A DNA stretch of 64,000 bases, from positions 381,290 to 445,289 of the forward strand of contig NZ_NTGB01000001.1 of NCBI RefSeq assembly GCF_003072505.1, in the 5' to 3' direction. Position 1 is the stretch's first letter, and the number at the start of each line of letters is the position of its first letter. This stretch comes from Polynucleobacter rarus (GTDB taxonomy: Bacteria > Pseudomonadota > Gammaproteobacteria > Burkholderiales > Burkholderiaceae). The position numbers and the translations under genes are program-made. The notes under the pieces are model-generated. The model saw only the letters and a program-made list of their open reading frames with translations. It made no database searches and had not been told where the DNA came from. Positions 51,130-59,903 of the stretch are shown piece by piece.

Positions 51130-52011
51130 ATGGCTTTTGCTAAAACAGATGATGGCGTAAATTTGTATTATGAGGAGTCCGGCAGTGGACAACCAATCAT
51201 CTTTGTTCACGAATTTGCGGCTGACTATCGTAGCTGGGAACTCCAGATGCGTTTCTTCTCCAGATACTTTAGATGTATCACTTTTTCTGCCAGAGGATAT
51301 TTACCCTCTGATATCCCGACTGATCCTGCAATGTACAGTCAAGAACGTGCGATGAAAGATGTTTTGGCTGTTCTCGATCATCTACAAATTGAAAAAGCCC
51401 ACATTGTAGGCTTATCGATGGGTGGATTTGCTTCACTGCATATTGGTATTCATAATCCACACAGAGCTCTCTCATTAGTGATTGCTGGTTGCGGTTATGG
51501 TGCTCAGCCTGAAAAGAAAACAGGTTTTCATGCTGAAGTGGAAGCTGCTGCGAAGTTGTTTGAAGACTTGGGCAGTGTTGAGGGTGGTAAAAAATATACT
51601 ATCGGACCAACACGTGTTCAATTCCAAAATAAAGACCCTAGGGGCTTTAATGAGTTTGTGAATAGTATGTCAGAGCATCCAGTAGCTGGTTCTGCTAATA
51701 CGCTCAGAGGGGTGCAGAAGATGCGTCCGTCACTTTGGGAATTAATCGATGGCATGAAAACGATTCAAGTGCCAACTTTAATTATTACCGGTGATGAGGA
51801 TGATCCTTGTCTTGAGCCAGCGCTCTTGATGAAACGCAATATTCCGAGTGCAGGCCTCGTGGTATTCCCCAATGCTGGTCATACCAATAACATCGAAGAT
51901 CCTGATTTGTTTAATAGCACCTTAAGTGAATTTTATCTAAAGGTACTTGCTGGCAGATGGTCACTCAGAGATCCGCGCTCACAAGCTACCGGAATCCTCG
52001 GCTTTAAATAA
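51130..52011 (+). CDS. Alpha/beta hydrolase
   Basis: The 293-residue protein has the nucleophile S96 in VGLSMGGFASLH, an Asp in ITGDEDDPCL and His in NAGHTNNIEDP. An oxyanion-loop HEFAADYRSW follows strand 3. The pattern is close to 3-oxoadipate enol-lactonases and meta-cleavage hydrolases. AGGAGAC precedes the ATG by 3-5 nt. A terminator follows at 52022, so the epimerase-CaiB-hydrolase genes form one unit, with the SDR beyond it separately controlled or read through. Confidence 0.88.
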   Translation: MAFAKTDDGVNLYYEESGSGQPIIFVHEFAADYRSWELQMRFFSRYFRCITFSARGYLPSDIPTDPAMYSQERAMKDVLAVLDHLQIEKAHIVGLSMGGFASLHIGIHNPHRALSLVIAGCGYGAQPEKKTGFHAEVEAAAKLFEDLGSVEGGKKYTIGPTRVQFQNKDPRGFNEFVNSMSEHPVAGSANTLRGVQKMRPSLWELIDGMKTIQVPTLIITGDEDDPCLEPALLMKRNIPSAGLVVFPNAGHTNNIEDPDLFNSTLSEFYLKVLAGRWSLRDPRSQATGILGFK

Positions 52012-52021
52012 GAAACTTTTT

Positions 52022-52058
52022 ACCGCCACTTTGTTTGATCAAAGTGGCGGTTTTATTT
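52022..52058 (+). terminator. Rho-independent terminator
   Basis: ACCGCCACTTTG (52022-52033) pairs perfectly with CAAAGTGGCGGT (52040-52051) around a 6-nt loop, followed by a TTTATTTT run. Confidence 0.92.
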
Positions 52059-52149
52059 TCTACCCATTTTTTTAACCCTACTTTGATCCATCCTATGGAG
52101 AAAAGTTGTAATTGTTTGTTTTTGATTTAACTCATTGAAAGGTATCAAC

Positions 52150-52926
52150 ATGGATTTGCAATTAAAAGGCAAGAAAGTTTTAGTTACTGGTGGTTCTAAA
52201 GGTATTGGTCTTGCAGTGGCAGCAGCCTATGCAGCAGAAGGTGCACTCCCAATCTTGGTGTCAAGAGATGCAGCGAATTTGGCTAAAGGTAAAGCACACA
52301 TTGAGTCAACCTATAACGTTGCTTGTCAGACGATTGAACTTGATTTAGGCGCGCCACAATCAGCAGAAGCTTTATTTGCAAAAGTTGGTAATGTTGACAT
52401 TTTGATTAACAATGCTGGTGCGATTCCTGGTGGTACCCTTGCTGATATTCAAGAAGACAGATGGCGTCAAGCTTGGGAATTAAAACTCTTTGGTTACATT
52501 AACTTAACCAGAGTGTACTTAGCTGCCATGGAAAAACAAGGCAGCGGTATTATTGGCAACATTATTGGTATGGCTGGCGCCGCACCAAGAGCAGAATACG
52601 TTTGTGGTGTGACTGCCAATGCTGCATTGATGGCCTTTACGCAAGCGGTAGGTGCTACGAGTCACAAGAGTGGCGTGCGTGTTTTCGGTATTAATCCCTC
52701 ACCGACGCGTAGCGACCGGATGGAAATGATGATGAAAAACAATGCCAAGAACAAATTAGGCGATGAGTCTAGATGGACTGAGTTAACTTCAAAATTACCT
52801 TTCGGTAGAATGACTGAGCCAGATGAAATCGCTAACTTAACTGTGTTCTGCTCATCCCCATTATGCGGCTACCTCAGTGGTTCCGTGATCAATGTGGATG
52901 GTGGTCAAATGTTTGCACCTGTGTAA
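52150..52926 (+). CDS. SDR-family protein lacking the catalytic Lys
   Basis: From ATG 52150 (AAAGG 7 nt upstream; a TTG 15 bases earlier is rejected) the protein has 258 residues. It has TGGSKGIGLA and NNAGAIPGG. At the active site, Y150 is present in RAEYVCGVTANAALM, but V154 replaces the Lys and the Ser position reads IIGMAG. The same GxxxNAALM pattern occurs in the SDR at 33966, so the two belong to one subfamily. It probably acts on a CoA ester or keto acid from the neighbouring genes, or no longer uses classical SDR chemistry. Confidence 0.85.
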   Translation: MDLQLKGKKVLVTGGSKGIGLAVAAAYAAEGALPILVSRDAANLAKGKAHIESTYNVACQTIELDLGAPQSAEALFAKVGNVDILINNAGAIPGGTLADIQEDRWRQAWELKLFGYINLTRVYLAAMEKQGSGIIGNIIGMAGAAPRAEYVCGVTANAALMAFTQAVGATSHKSGVRVFGINPSPTRSDRMEMMMKNNAKNKLGDESRWTELTSKLPFGRMTEPDEIANLTVFCSSPLCGYLSGSVINVDGGQMFAPV

Positions 52927-52954
52927 GCATTAAAGTTTAAGTACTAAAAACGAG

Positions 52955-52995
52955 ATATTCTCTAACGCAAACAGATTTCACGCGTTAGAGAATAT
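52955..52995. terminator. Bidirectional terminator between convergent genes
   Basis: ATATTCTCTAACGC (52955-52968) pairs perfectly with GCGTTAGAGAATAT (52982-52995). It lies between the SDR gene and the convergent tctC gene. The flanking T-runs are short. Confidence 0.7.
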
Positions 52996-53027
52996 TCTTC
53001 AGCTCATTCTTCAACTCAATTTGCAGC

Positions 53028-54017
53028 TCAGTCATCAGTCTTACCGATTTGTTTCACGGTATCTTGCAACTTCTTGATTTCTAACTTCCAAAATTGATTC
53101 ATCGCATCGCCGTCGAGATAATCTAAGGTCGAGTTCCCTTTAAATAGAGCGGTCTTGAACTGTTCATCCTGGATACTTTCGCGCAGAACTTGAGCAAGTT
53201 TTTTGACAATCGGTTCTGGCGTGTCAGCCGGTGCAAAAATCGTAGTCCACAGCGTATATTCCACATTAATATTAGACTCTTTAAGCGTCGGTAGATCCAT
53301 ATAAGGCGGCAGTCGTTTGGGGCCAGTTTGTGCGAGCGCTATCATTTTGCCTGCTTGGGTTTGTGGGTAAGCCACACTTGGTGCAGATGCTAGCCCATTG
53401 ACATGCCCACCCAGTGCTAAGGTCATGGACGCAGCACCACCACCTGTAGGGATGTGTTTGAATTTGACACCTGAGAAATTCTCAATCATCGCCATCGGTA
53501 AGTGGGTTGCGCCGTAAGTGCCTGAGGAAGAAATCGAAACAGCACCAGGTGCTTTACCGGCAGCTTTGACAAATTCCTGAATCGTTTTGGCATTGGCTTC
53601 TTGATTGACCAGAATAATAGCTGGATCAGAGGTAATTTGAGCAATCGGAATTAATTTATTTAAGTTATAAATGGGCGTTCGGTTATATAAGGCATCAATC
53701 GCCGGTTGTGTGATGAGGGAAGGAGAAGTGATTAACAGGGTGTAACCATCGGGACTAGCATTCGCGACGGCAGCATGGCCAATGGCGCCATTGGCACCGG
53801 GTTTATTGACGATGATGACGGTTTGCTTCAGCGTCTTTTGTAAAATAACCGAAAGATTTCTGGCTACGTTATCGACGAAACCACCCGGTAGGTTGGGATT
53901 AATAATCGTGATGGTCTTTGTAGGGTAATTTTCCTCTGCGAAGCTTGTAAGGCTCAGGCAACCGCCGAGAGCTAAAAGCACTGCGTACTGGACAGTTTTT
54001 AATTGGAATGGTTTCAT
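53028..54017 (-). CDS. Bug/TctC-family receptor (7 of 9), next to a GntR regulator
   Basis: The start at ATG 54015-54017 (MKPFQLKTVQYAVLLALGG) has AAGGGGAGA upstream; a longer frame overlaps the gntR stop and is rejected. The 329-residue protein has a signal peptide ending TSFAE, then NPNLPGGFVDNVARNLSVIL, NKPGANGAIGH, SPDGYTLLIT and HIPTGGGAASMTLAL. The HxPYKG motif is changed to HIPTGG, unusual among the nine. It follows the regulator by 25 bp and is probably controlled by it. Confidence 0.88.
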   Translation of the reverse strand: MKPFQLKTVQYAVLLALGGCLSLTSFAEENYPTKTITIINPNLPGGFVDNVARNLSVILQKTLKQTVIIVNKPGANGAIGHAAVANASPDGYTLLITSPSLITQPAIDALYNRTPIYNLNKLIPIAQITSDPAIILVNQEANAKTIQEFVKAAGKAPGAVSISSSGTYGATHLPMAMIENFSGVKFKHIPTGGGAASMTLALGGHVNGLASAPSVAYPQTQAGKMIALAQTGPKRLPPYMDLPTLKESNINVEYTLWTTIFAPADTPEPIVKKLAQVLRESIQDEQFKTALFKGNSTLDYLDGDAMNQFWKLEIKKLQDTVKQIGKTDD

Positions 54018-54042
54018 AGATCTCCCCTTGTATTTTTTATGA

Positions 54043-54795
54043 TTATTTTTTTTGTCGGTTGGTGATTGTTTTTTGTTCACGGATTAACTCAAAGCTATAG
54101 CGGTAGCGCTCATCAGGGTGATGACTAGTCGTAATTTGAAATACTTCTTGATCCATACCAACATAGGACCGCATGACCACGAGTGCTGAAGTATGTTCTT
54201 TGACGCGTAATTGTTTGATATATTCTTTGGGAACTTGTTGTGAGTAGACTTCTACTTTGGCGCGTTGAATCACTTCATCAAACATCTCCACGATTTGCTC
54301 ACTGATTGGAATGCTTAAGTGTTTCTTATGTTTCACGACGCCAGCATATTTGGGCAAGATGTAATAGGTCGTTAAACAAAGTGGAATCGTAGACTGATTT
54401 TGATATCGGAGTGAGACAATCCGAAACCATTCCATGTTCACAGGACAATGAATTTCATCAGCAATGGCTTGGTCGGCTTTGATGTAAGACATATCTAAGA
54501 TTTCTCTGACCATCGAGCCTGGATAGTCTAAGAGCTCATTAACGGTGCGAACACTGTGCGACAAAACAGTTTGTGCTTGGGTTGCCAAAACAGTGGAGCC
54601 AGTTCTGGGCCTGCGCATAATGAGACCCTCTTGGGACAGGGTCGTTAGAGCCTGACGCAAGGTGGGACGACTGGCTTTATAACTAATACAAAGCTCTTCC
54701 TCGGTGGGTAGTCTTGTTCCTAGTGGATAAATTCCATCAAGAATTTTTTGCCGAATTTCAGTCGAGATTTGCAGATGTAAGGGGATTGACTTCAT
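54043..54795 (-). CDS. GntR/HutC-family transcriptional regulator
   Basis: From ATG 54793-54795 the protein has 250 residues. The winged helix lies at about 8-70 (TEIRQKILDGIYPLGTRLPT, ELCISYKASRPTLRQALTTL) and a UTRA-type ligand domain at 85-245 (LRYQNQSTIPLCLTTYYILP). HutC-type regulators release DNA when they bind a pathway metabolite. It sits between VOC and TctC genes on the same strand and faces the flavoprotein-TPP operon, so it is the likely controller of this block. A TTG 15 bases upstream is an alternative start. Confidence 0.9.
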   Translation of the reverse strand: MKSIPLHLQISTEIRQKILDGIYPLGTRLPTEEELCISYKASRPTLRQALTTLSQEGLIMRRPRTGSTVLATQAQTVLSHSVRTVNELLDYPGSMVREILDMSYIKADQAIADEIHCPVNMEWFRIVSLRYQNQSTIPLCLTTYYILPKYAGVVKHKKHLSIPISEQIVEMFDEVIQRAKVEVYSQQVPKEYIKQLRVKEHTSALVVMRSYVGMDQEVFQITTSHHPDERYRYSFELIREQKTITNRQKK

Positions 54796-54822
54796 ACCAT
54801 CAGCAACCAAACGTTATTAATG

Positions 54823-54847
54823 TAGTTGCCAATAAATAGTTACCAAT
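54823..54847. promoter_or_regulatory. Direct repeat upstream of gntR
   Basis: TAGTTGCCAAT (54823-54833) and TAGTTACCAAT (54837-54847) are near-identical with a 14-bp period. They lie between the VOC stop and the gntR start and may bind the regulator. Confidence 0.4.
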
Positions 54848-54852
54848 ATGCA

Positions 54853-55290
54853 TTAATTATCTCTGCCAAAACTAGCATCCATTTTTGCTTCTTTTGCTTG
54901 GGCTGCGAGGCGAGCTTCTTCACCACTAAAGATTAATTCAATTTCGGTTCCGTCAGGATCTTTAAAAAACAATTGATACTGAAAGGTTTCAGGCACGCCA
55001 AATTCAGCAAATTTAATATTGTGTGTTTTCAATAAATTGCGATAGTAGTCGATATCCTTAGTCCACAGCGCTATATGATCAAAAGCATCGGTTTTACCAT
55101 TGGGTGGCAACGGACTTCTAGACGTAGAAATATGCACAATCGGTTGGTCACCTAAGTACATCCATGCCCCAATTCTGCCAAACTGCGGTCGATAACCATC
55201 CTCTAAGCCCAAAATTTCTGCATAAAAGCGTCTTGATCGTTCCAAATCTGAGGTACTCACATTAATATGAGCAAAACCTTGGATGGGCAT
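54853..55290 (-). CDS. VOC-superfamily (glyoxalase-like) metalloprotein
   Basis: This 145-residue protein has two beta-alpha-beta-beta-beta halves and the metal-ligand pattern H8 (GFAHINVS), H72 (AFDHIALWT) and E118 (GTEIELIF). It is too short for a two-module extradiol dioxygenase; a lactoylglutathione-lyase-like, epimerase or small dioxygenase role is possible. AAGGAGATATC precedes the ATG. It shares direction with gntR and tctC, and is divergent from the flavoprotein gene with a 266-bp control region. Confidence 0.88.
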   Translation of the reverse strand: MPIQGFAHINVSTSDLERSRRFYAEILGLEDGYRPQFGRIGAWMYLGDQPIVHISTSRSPLPPNGKTDAFDHIALWTKDIDYYRNLLKTHNIKFAEFGVPETFQYQLFFKDPDGTEIELIFSGEEARLAAQAKEAKMDASFGRDN

Positions 55291-55425
55291 GATATCTCCT
55301 TCGTTATAGTCTTTGTTGGAATGGGCAAATCATTAAATTCTTTTGAATTTAGACTATATCATTATGATGATTAATGCAATAAGGAAAATACTTAGAAAAA
55401 TTGTTTGTATTTAATTTTCAACTAA

Positions 55426-55446
55426 AACAATTACTTAAGTATTGTT
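55426..55446. promoter_or_regulatory. Inverted repeat in the divergent control region
   Basis: AACAAT (55426-55431) and ATTGTT (55441-55446) are inverted around the self-complementary core TACTTAAGTA. This lies 110 bp before the flavoprotein ATG and 136 bp before the VOC start, a fitting place for a regulator site. Confidence 0.45.
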
Positions 55447-55556
55447 TATGAAAAGTTGTGATACTTCTTGGTTTTTAAAGAGTTGAATTGTATTGACAAT
55501 TAAAAAGATAAAAAATAATATGAAAGTACTTTCAAATCTATCCAAAGTGAGTCAGT

Positions 55557-56798
55557 ATGAATGCTCCAGTGCAGTTGAATCAAGCAGGCCAAATAAGCCA
55601 TCCCTTTAAGAAAGAATCATTTGCCGATGTTTCCTATGAGGAAATGATTGCTCGCACTAAGGAGTTGATTCCATTTTTAGCCTCCGAGGCAGCTGCCAAT
55701 GAAAAGCAAACCCATTTAACAGACGCTGTGGTCAATAAATTACATGAGAGTGGACTCTTTCGTTATCAGCAGCCCAAGATGTGGGGTGGAATGGAAGTTG
55801 ATTTTAGAGCCTTTATGGAAGTGCCTTATTTGTTAGGCCTTGGTTGCCCATCCACAGGTTGGGTCTTTGCCAATGTGGCCTCACACAATCGTCAACTAGC
55901 CCAGTGGCCAATGCAGGCTCAAGAAGATATTTGGGGAGAGAACCCGAATGCGCTGATCGCATCCGGGGTGGCTTATGTGCAAGGTAAAGGCGAAAAAGTA
56001 GACGGTGGCTTGCTGTTGTCTGGCTATTGGGGCTTTTCTTCTGGGGTCGATATTTGCGAATGGAATATGCTTTCTTGTCTCGTGAAAGAAGACGACAAAG
56101 TTGTTGATTGGTGCGTTTGTCTCGTGCCGCGCGAAGAGTATGAAATTATTAATGATTGGCAAACGATGGGCATGTGTGGTACAGGTAGTCGTAGTGTGAA
56201 ATGTGAAAATGTTTTCGTGCCAGCGCACCGCGTGCTTTCCATGAATTTACGTGATCCAAATCATGAGTTCCCTGGTTTTAGAGTGCATCAAAACTCCATG
56301 TTTAAAGTACCTACCAGTTCCGTAGGTGGTAATGGGATTGCTGGGGCGATGATTGCTAATGCCCGCATGATGCTCACAGAGACGACCGATTGGATTAAGT
56401 CAAAAAATACGAGTTATACCGGGGCAAAGATGGCCGACATTCCGACCTTGCAAATGAAAATTGCAATTGCTGATGGCAAGATTGACGCAGCTTATCAATG
56501 GTTAACTGGGAACACGATTGAAGCAGAACTCGCCTATAAAGATAATGTTGTCTTTGATATTCCGACGAAGTTGAAATACAAGCGCAATACTGCGATGGCG
56601 ATGAAAATGGCCAATGAAGCAGTTGACCTTTTACATGAATTATTAGGGGCGAACGGTATTTATGAGAAATATCAATTTGAGCGTCGCTTTAGGGATGCCC
56701 ATGCCTCTGCTGGTCATATGGTGTTTAGTTTAGATGCGCAATTAATACCTTTTGGACTCGTAAGCTTAGGTGGTGAATTTAAAAGTCCAACGATGTAA
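55557..56798 (+). CDS. Acyl-CoA dehydrogenase-like flavoprotein (group D monooxygenase type)
   Basis: The 413-residue protein has the three-part acyl-CoA dehydrogenase fold: an N-terminal helical part (ELIPFLASEAAANEKQTHL), a middle beta domain (GYWGFSSGVDICEWNML, TMGMCGTGSRSVKCENVFVP) and a C-terminal four-helix bundle. The GLFRY(Q)QPKMWGG and WxFSSG motifs are those of reduced-flavin monooxygenases like HsaA or 4-hydroxyphenylacetate/dibenzothiophene oxygenases; the catalytic Glu of true dehydrogenases is not evident. No flavin reductase gene is in the window. It opens the plus-strand operon of the third catabolic block. Confidence 0.85.
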   Translation: MNAPVQLNQAGQISHPFKKESFADVSYEEMIARTKELIPFLASEAAANEKQTHLTDAVVNKLHESGLFRYQQPKMWGGMEVDFRAFMEVPYLLGLGCPSTGWVFANVASHNRQLAQWPMQAQEDIWGENPNALIASGVAYVQGKGEKVDGGLLLSGYWGFSSGVDICEWNMLSCLVKEDDKVVDWCVCLVPREEYEIINDWQTMGMCGTGSRSVKCENVFVPAHRVLSMNLRDPNHEFPGFRVHQNSMFKVPTSSVGGNGIAGAMIANARMMLTETTDWIKSKNTSYTGAKMADIPTLQMKIAIADGKIDAAYQWLTGNTIEAELAYKDNVVFDIPTKLKYKRNTAMAMKMANEAVDLLHELLGANGIYEKYQFERRFRDAHASAGHMVFSLDAQLIPFGLVSLGGEFKSPTM

Positions 56799-56855
56799 TG
56801 ATTAAACCTGAATTGAACTGTAGAAATGAATTAGAAATTTTAAAAAGGGTTCTTT

Positions 56856-57395
56856 GTGGACGTTAAAGAGCAAACATTGCAGCATGCTTGGAAAGATGAA
56901 ATATTTGATATTTTTAAACGCGGTAGCGTCGAGCAATTAGTCTATGTGCCAGATGCTGGGCACTCGCAAGTGATTAAAAAAGCCTGGGCTGATGATGTCA
57001 TGAAGCCTGTCCCTGTCACAACCGAAGAAGACGGCGTTGCTGTGGTCTGCGGTTCTTGGCTCGGTGGTAAAAGAGCAGTACTCTTGATGCAAAGTAGTGG
57101 TGTTGGTAATTGCGTCAATATGTTTTCGCTCATTAAGAATTGTCAATTCCCTTTCTTTTGTTTAGTGACGATGCGCGGTGAATGGGCCGAGTTTAATCAA
57201 TGGCAGACGCCGATGGGTAGCGCAACCCAACAAGCATTTGAAATGATGGGCATCAATGTATTGCGAGCAGATTCGCCGCAAAGTGTACCGGATGTAGTAA
57301 GTGCTGGGTTTGACGCAGCATTTGTAGGAGGAGACGCAGTCGCAGTATTGTTATCACAAAGTCTGATTGGACGCAAAAAGTGGGATGCCAAATGA
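56856..57395 (+). CDS. TPP-dependent decarboxylase, alpha (PYR-domain) subunit
   Basis: The 179-residue protein starts at GTG 56856 with AAAGGG 7 nt upstream. It is the Pyr domain of a split thiamine-diphosphate enzyme, like ComD of sulfopyruvate decarboxylase or the N-part of phosphonopyruvate decarboxylase. VPDAGHSQVI starts the domain, E57/E58 in PVTTEEDGVAVVCGS is the Glu that activates TPP, and MQSSGVGNCVN and MRGEWAEFNQWQ follow. It overlaps the beta subunit by ATGA. The 2-keto acid decarboxylated is unknown. Confidence 0.88.
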   Translation: MDVKEQTLQHAWKDEIFDIFKRGSVEQLVYVPDAGHSQVIKKAWADDVMKPVPVTTEEDGVAVVCGSWLGGKRAVLLMQSSGVGNCVNMFSLIKNCQFPFFCLVTMRGEWAEFNQWQTPMGSATQQAFEMMGINVLRADSPQSVPDVVSAGFDAAFVGGDAVAVLLSQSLIGRKKWDAK

Positions 57396-57991
57396 GTCAA
57401 AATAACTATCAACATGGCACCATTAATCGTAGGGAGTTTGTTAAAGAGTTGGTCGACTTATGCCCAGAGGCATTAATAGTGACGGGTTTAGGTTCACCGT
57501 CCTATGATGTCTTTGCGGCAGGAGATCGCCCTGAGAATTTTTATCTGTGGGGTGCCATGGGTGCAGCTGCTGCCATGGGACTAGGGATTGCGATTGCGCA
57601 ACCAGAAAAGTCAGTACTCGTGATTACTGGTGACGGTGAAATGCTGATGGGTCTGGGTAGTCTAGCTGCCATTGGCGCGCAAAAACCCAAAAACTTAACC
57701 ATAGTGGTTCTTGATAATGGCCACTACGCCGAAACCGGGATGCAAAGAAGTCATACATCCTTAGGCGTTGAGTTAACTGGCGTAGCCAGTGCCTGCGGCT
57801 TTGATTGGACTTTAGCGGTTAGAGAACCGGCCGATGTTAGCCAAATCGCCAAGCAGGTGAATGCGAAAAATAGTGTGGGTTTAGCCAATATTTTTATCGA
57901 AGCGATTGAATATCCAAAAGCACTGCCACCAAGAGATGGCAGTTATATCAAAAATCGTTTTCGGGGAAATTTAGGGTTTGAGCCGTTTTAA
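57392..57991 (+). CDS. TPP-dependent decarboxylase, beta (PP-domain) subunit
   Basis: From ATG 57392 (overlapping the alpha stop as ATGA) the protein has 199 residues. It contains the TPP diphosphate/Mg motif, starting GDGEMLMGLGSLAAIG and ending with the Asn of VVLDNGHY, and the LWGAMGAAAAMGLGIA loop of the ComE family. Together with the alpha subunit it rebuilds a complete active site. The next gene is a separate full-length TPP enzyme 161 bp later. Confidence 0.9.
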   Translation: MSQNNYQHGTINRREFVKELVDLCPEALIVTGLGSPSYDVFAAGDRPENFYLWGAMGAAAAMGLGIAIAQPEKSVLVITGDGEMLMGLGSLAAIGAQKPKNLTIVVLDNGHYAETGMQRSHTSLGVELTGVASACGFDWTLAVREPADVSQIAKQVNAKNSVGLANIFIEAIEYPKALPPRDGSYIKNRFRGNLGFEPF

Positions 57992-58152
57992 AGAACCCTG
58001 ATCTTTGCAAATTTCGTAGTACCTAAAATCTTACATGGTGGGGAGTGTCTCACCCTGCCTTCCTGCTATTCATTTTGGCCAGTAGCAACTCCTAATGCAG
58101 TAATATATTGATAAATACTATAAATAAATTATTAATTAATTAGGAGACAGAA

Positions 58153-59829
58153 TTGACTACCAAAATGAATGGTGCCACTTACTTCGCGCGCCTGTTAGAA
58201 GCTTACGGAGTGACGCATGTGTTTTTTATGGATGCGGTACTGCGCCGTGCTTTAGCCGAGATGGAAGATACTAAAATCAATAGAATTTTAGGTCATTCAG
58301 AAAAAGGCGTTGGTTATATGGCCGACGGTTACGCCAGAATCTCCGGCAAACCCGGTTTATGTTTTGCTCAGTCAGTGGGTGCCGCTAATTTAGCCGCTTC
58401 CTTACAAGATCCCTACTTAGGCTATTCGCCGGTGATTGCGATGACAGGACGCCATGTGGCGGCGATGCAATATCGTAACTCCTATCAGGAAGTAGAGCAC
58501 GGCCCACTGTTTACGCCTGTGACAAAATTTCATGCGCAGATGGAAGTCATTGAACAAATGCCTCATCTGATTCGTCAAGCCTTTAGAGAAGCAACTACTG
58601 GATCACCACGGCCAGTGCATCTCGATATTGCTGGTTTTACGGGTGATGCGATTACGCCCCATGAAGCTGATTTTCCGATTGATGTGGACCAAGTGCATAC
58701 GCGCTTTCCGGCTTTTAGGCCTGCTCCTGATCCAGCGGTCATTGCACAAGCGGTTGCTGCGATTGCGAAGTCAAAAAAACCCGTCATTATTGGTGATCGG
58801 GGTGTTGTGATTTCCGGTGCCGATGAGGCCTTGCGTGCTTTTGGTGAAAAAATTCAAGCGCCGATTACAACGACCCTTGATGCTAAATCAACCATGATCG
58901 AGTCAGATACTTTGTTCAGAGGAATGGCAGGTCTGTACGGTAGAAGCTGTACTAATCATATTATTGATGAGGCAGATCTAGTAATCTACGTGGGCAGTAA
59001 TACGAGTGATCACACTACGGGTGGTTGGAAATTACCCCGCTTAGGTACCCAAATCATTCAAATCGACATCGATCCAGTTGAGTTGGGCCGTAATTATCCC
59101 AATACGATTGGTATCTTGTCTGATGTAGGGAAGGGACTAGAAGCATTAACTGCCAAAGCACAGAGGGTAGAGAGGGTCGAGTGGTTAGCTAGTTCTCAAA
59201 AATTAGTGGATGCATGGTGGCAAGAGCAAATGCCAGAACTCACCCGCGACGCCGTCCCAATGCGTCCACAACGTTTATGCCGATTACTCACTGAAGTGTT
59301 ACCAGAAGATGCTATTTTGGTGGCAGATACTGGCTATTCAGCACTTTGGAGTGGTAACTTAGTGGAGTTGCACCATCGCAATCAAACCTTTATGCGCGCG
59401 GCTGGTTCTTTAGGTTGGTCTTTCCCGGCAGCAATTGGTGCTAAAGCAGCAGCGCCTGAGCGCACAGTGGTCTGCTTTACCGGCGATGGCGGCTTTGCTT
59501 ATCACTTGCCAGAACTCGAAACAGCGCGTCGTTGGGGACTTAATACGATTACGATTGTGAATAACAATCACTGCCTATCTCAAGGGGTGAAGAATTTAAA
59601 CATTGCTTACTCACACCGTGAAGCAGAAGGTCGTAAATCAGAGTGTTATGTTTACCGCGAAACAGACTTTGCGAAAGTGGCTCAGTCCTTTGATTGCTTC
59701 GGTATTACTGTCGAGCGACCAGAAGACTTTAAGGCAGCTTTTGCAGCAGCTTTAGCCAGCAACTTGCCAGCGGTGATTGATGTGAAGACAGAGTTTGCTT
59801 ATCAAGCACAAATGGCTTGGATGCCTTAA
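58153..59829 (+). CDS. Full-length TPP enzyme of the acetolactate synthase-like group
   Basis: The 558-residue protein begins at TTG 58153, supported by AGGAGACAG. It has all three domains: PYR (GHSEKGVGYMADGYAR, with the TPP-activating Glu), a middle FAD/CoA-like domain (about 190-330) and PP (GDGGFAYHLPELETARRWG to VNNNH). This group includes acetolactate synthase, benzoylformate decarboxylase, oxalyl-CoA decarboxylase and sulfoacetaldehyde acetyltransferase; the sequence does not clearly match any one. Following a split TPP decarboxylase, it may condense or cleave the aldehyde formed there. It is followed by two TctC genes on the same strand. Confidence 0.88.
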   Translation: MTTKMNGATYFARLLEAYGVTHVFFMDAVLRRALAEMEDTKINRILGHSEKGVGYMADGYARISGKPGLCFAQSVGAANLAASLQDPYLGYSPVIAMTGRHVAAMQYRNSYQEVEHGPLFTPVTKFHAQMEVIEQMPHLIRQAFREATTGSPRPVHLDIAGFTGDAITPHEADFPIDVDQVHTRFPAFRPAPDPAVIAQAVAAIAKSKKPVIIGDRGVVISGADEALRAFGEKIQAPITTTLDAKSTMIESDTLFRGMAGLYGRSCTNHIIDEADLVIYVGSNTSDHTTGGWKLPRLGTQIIQIDIDPVELGRNYPNTIGILSDVGKGLEALTAKAQRVERVEWLASSQKLVDAWWQEQMPELTRDAVPMRPQRLCRLLTEVLPEDAILVADTGYSALWSGNLVELHHRNQTFMRAAGSLGWSFPAAIGAKAAAPERTVVCFTGDGGFAYHLPELETARRWGLNTITIVNNNHCLSQGVKNLNIAYSHREAEGRKSECYVYRETDFAKVAQSFDCFGITVERPEDFKAAFAAALASNLPAVIDVKTEFAYQAQMAWMP

Positions 59830-59903
59830 ATAAGATAGTAATGCCTGAGATAGTGATTTGTAATTAGTAAAAATATTTTTATCCATCAATGTAAGGAGAC
59901 ACC

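Noticed and set aside
56856..59829. Sulfopyruvate decarboxylase plus sulfoacetaldehyde acetyltransferase (organosulfonate degradation)
   Set aside because: The split subunits are ComDE-like, but the following TPP enzyme lacks the typical Xsc sequences and no sulfite exporter or phosphate acetyltransferase is nearby.
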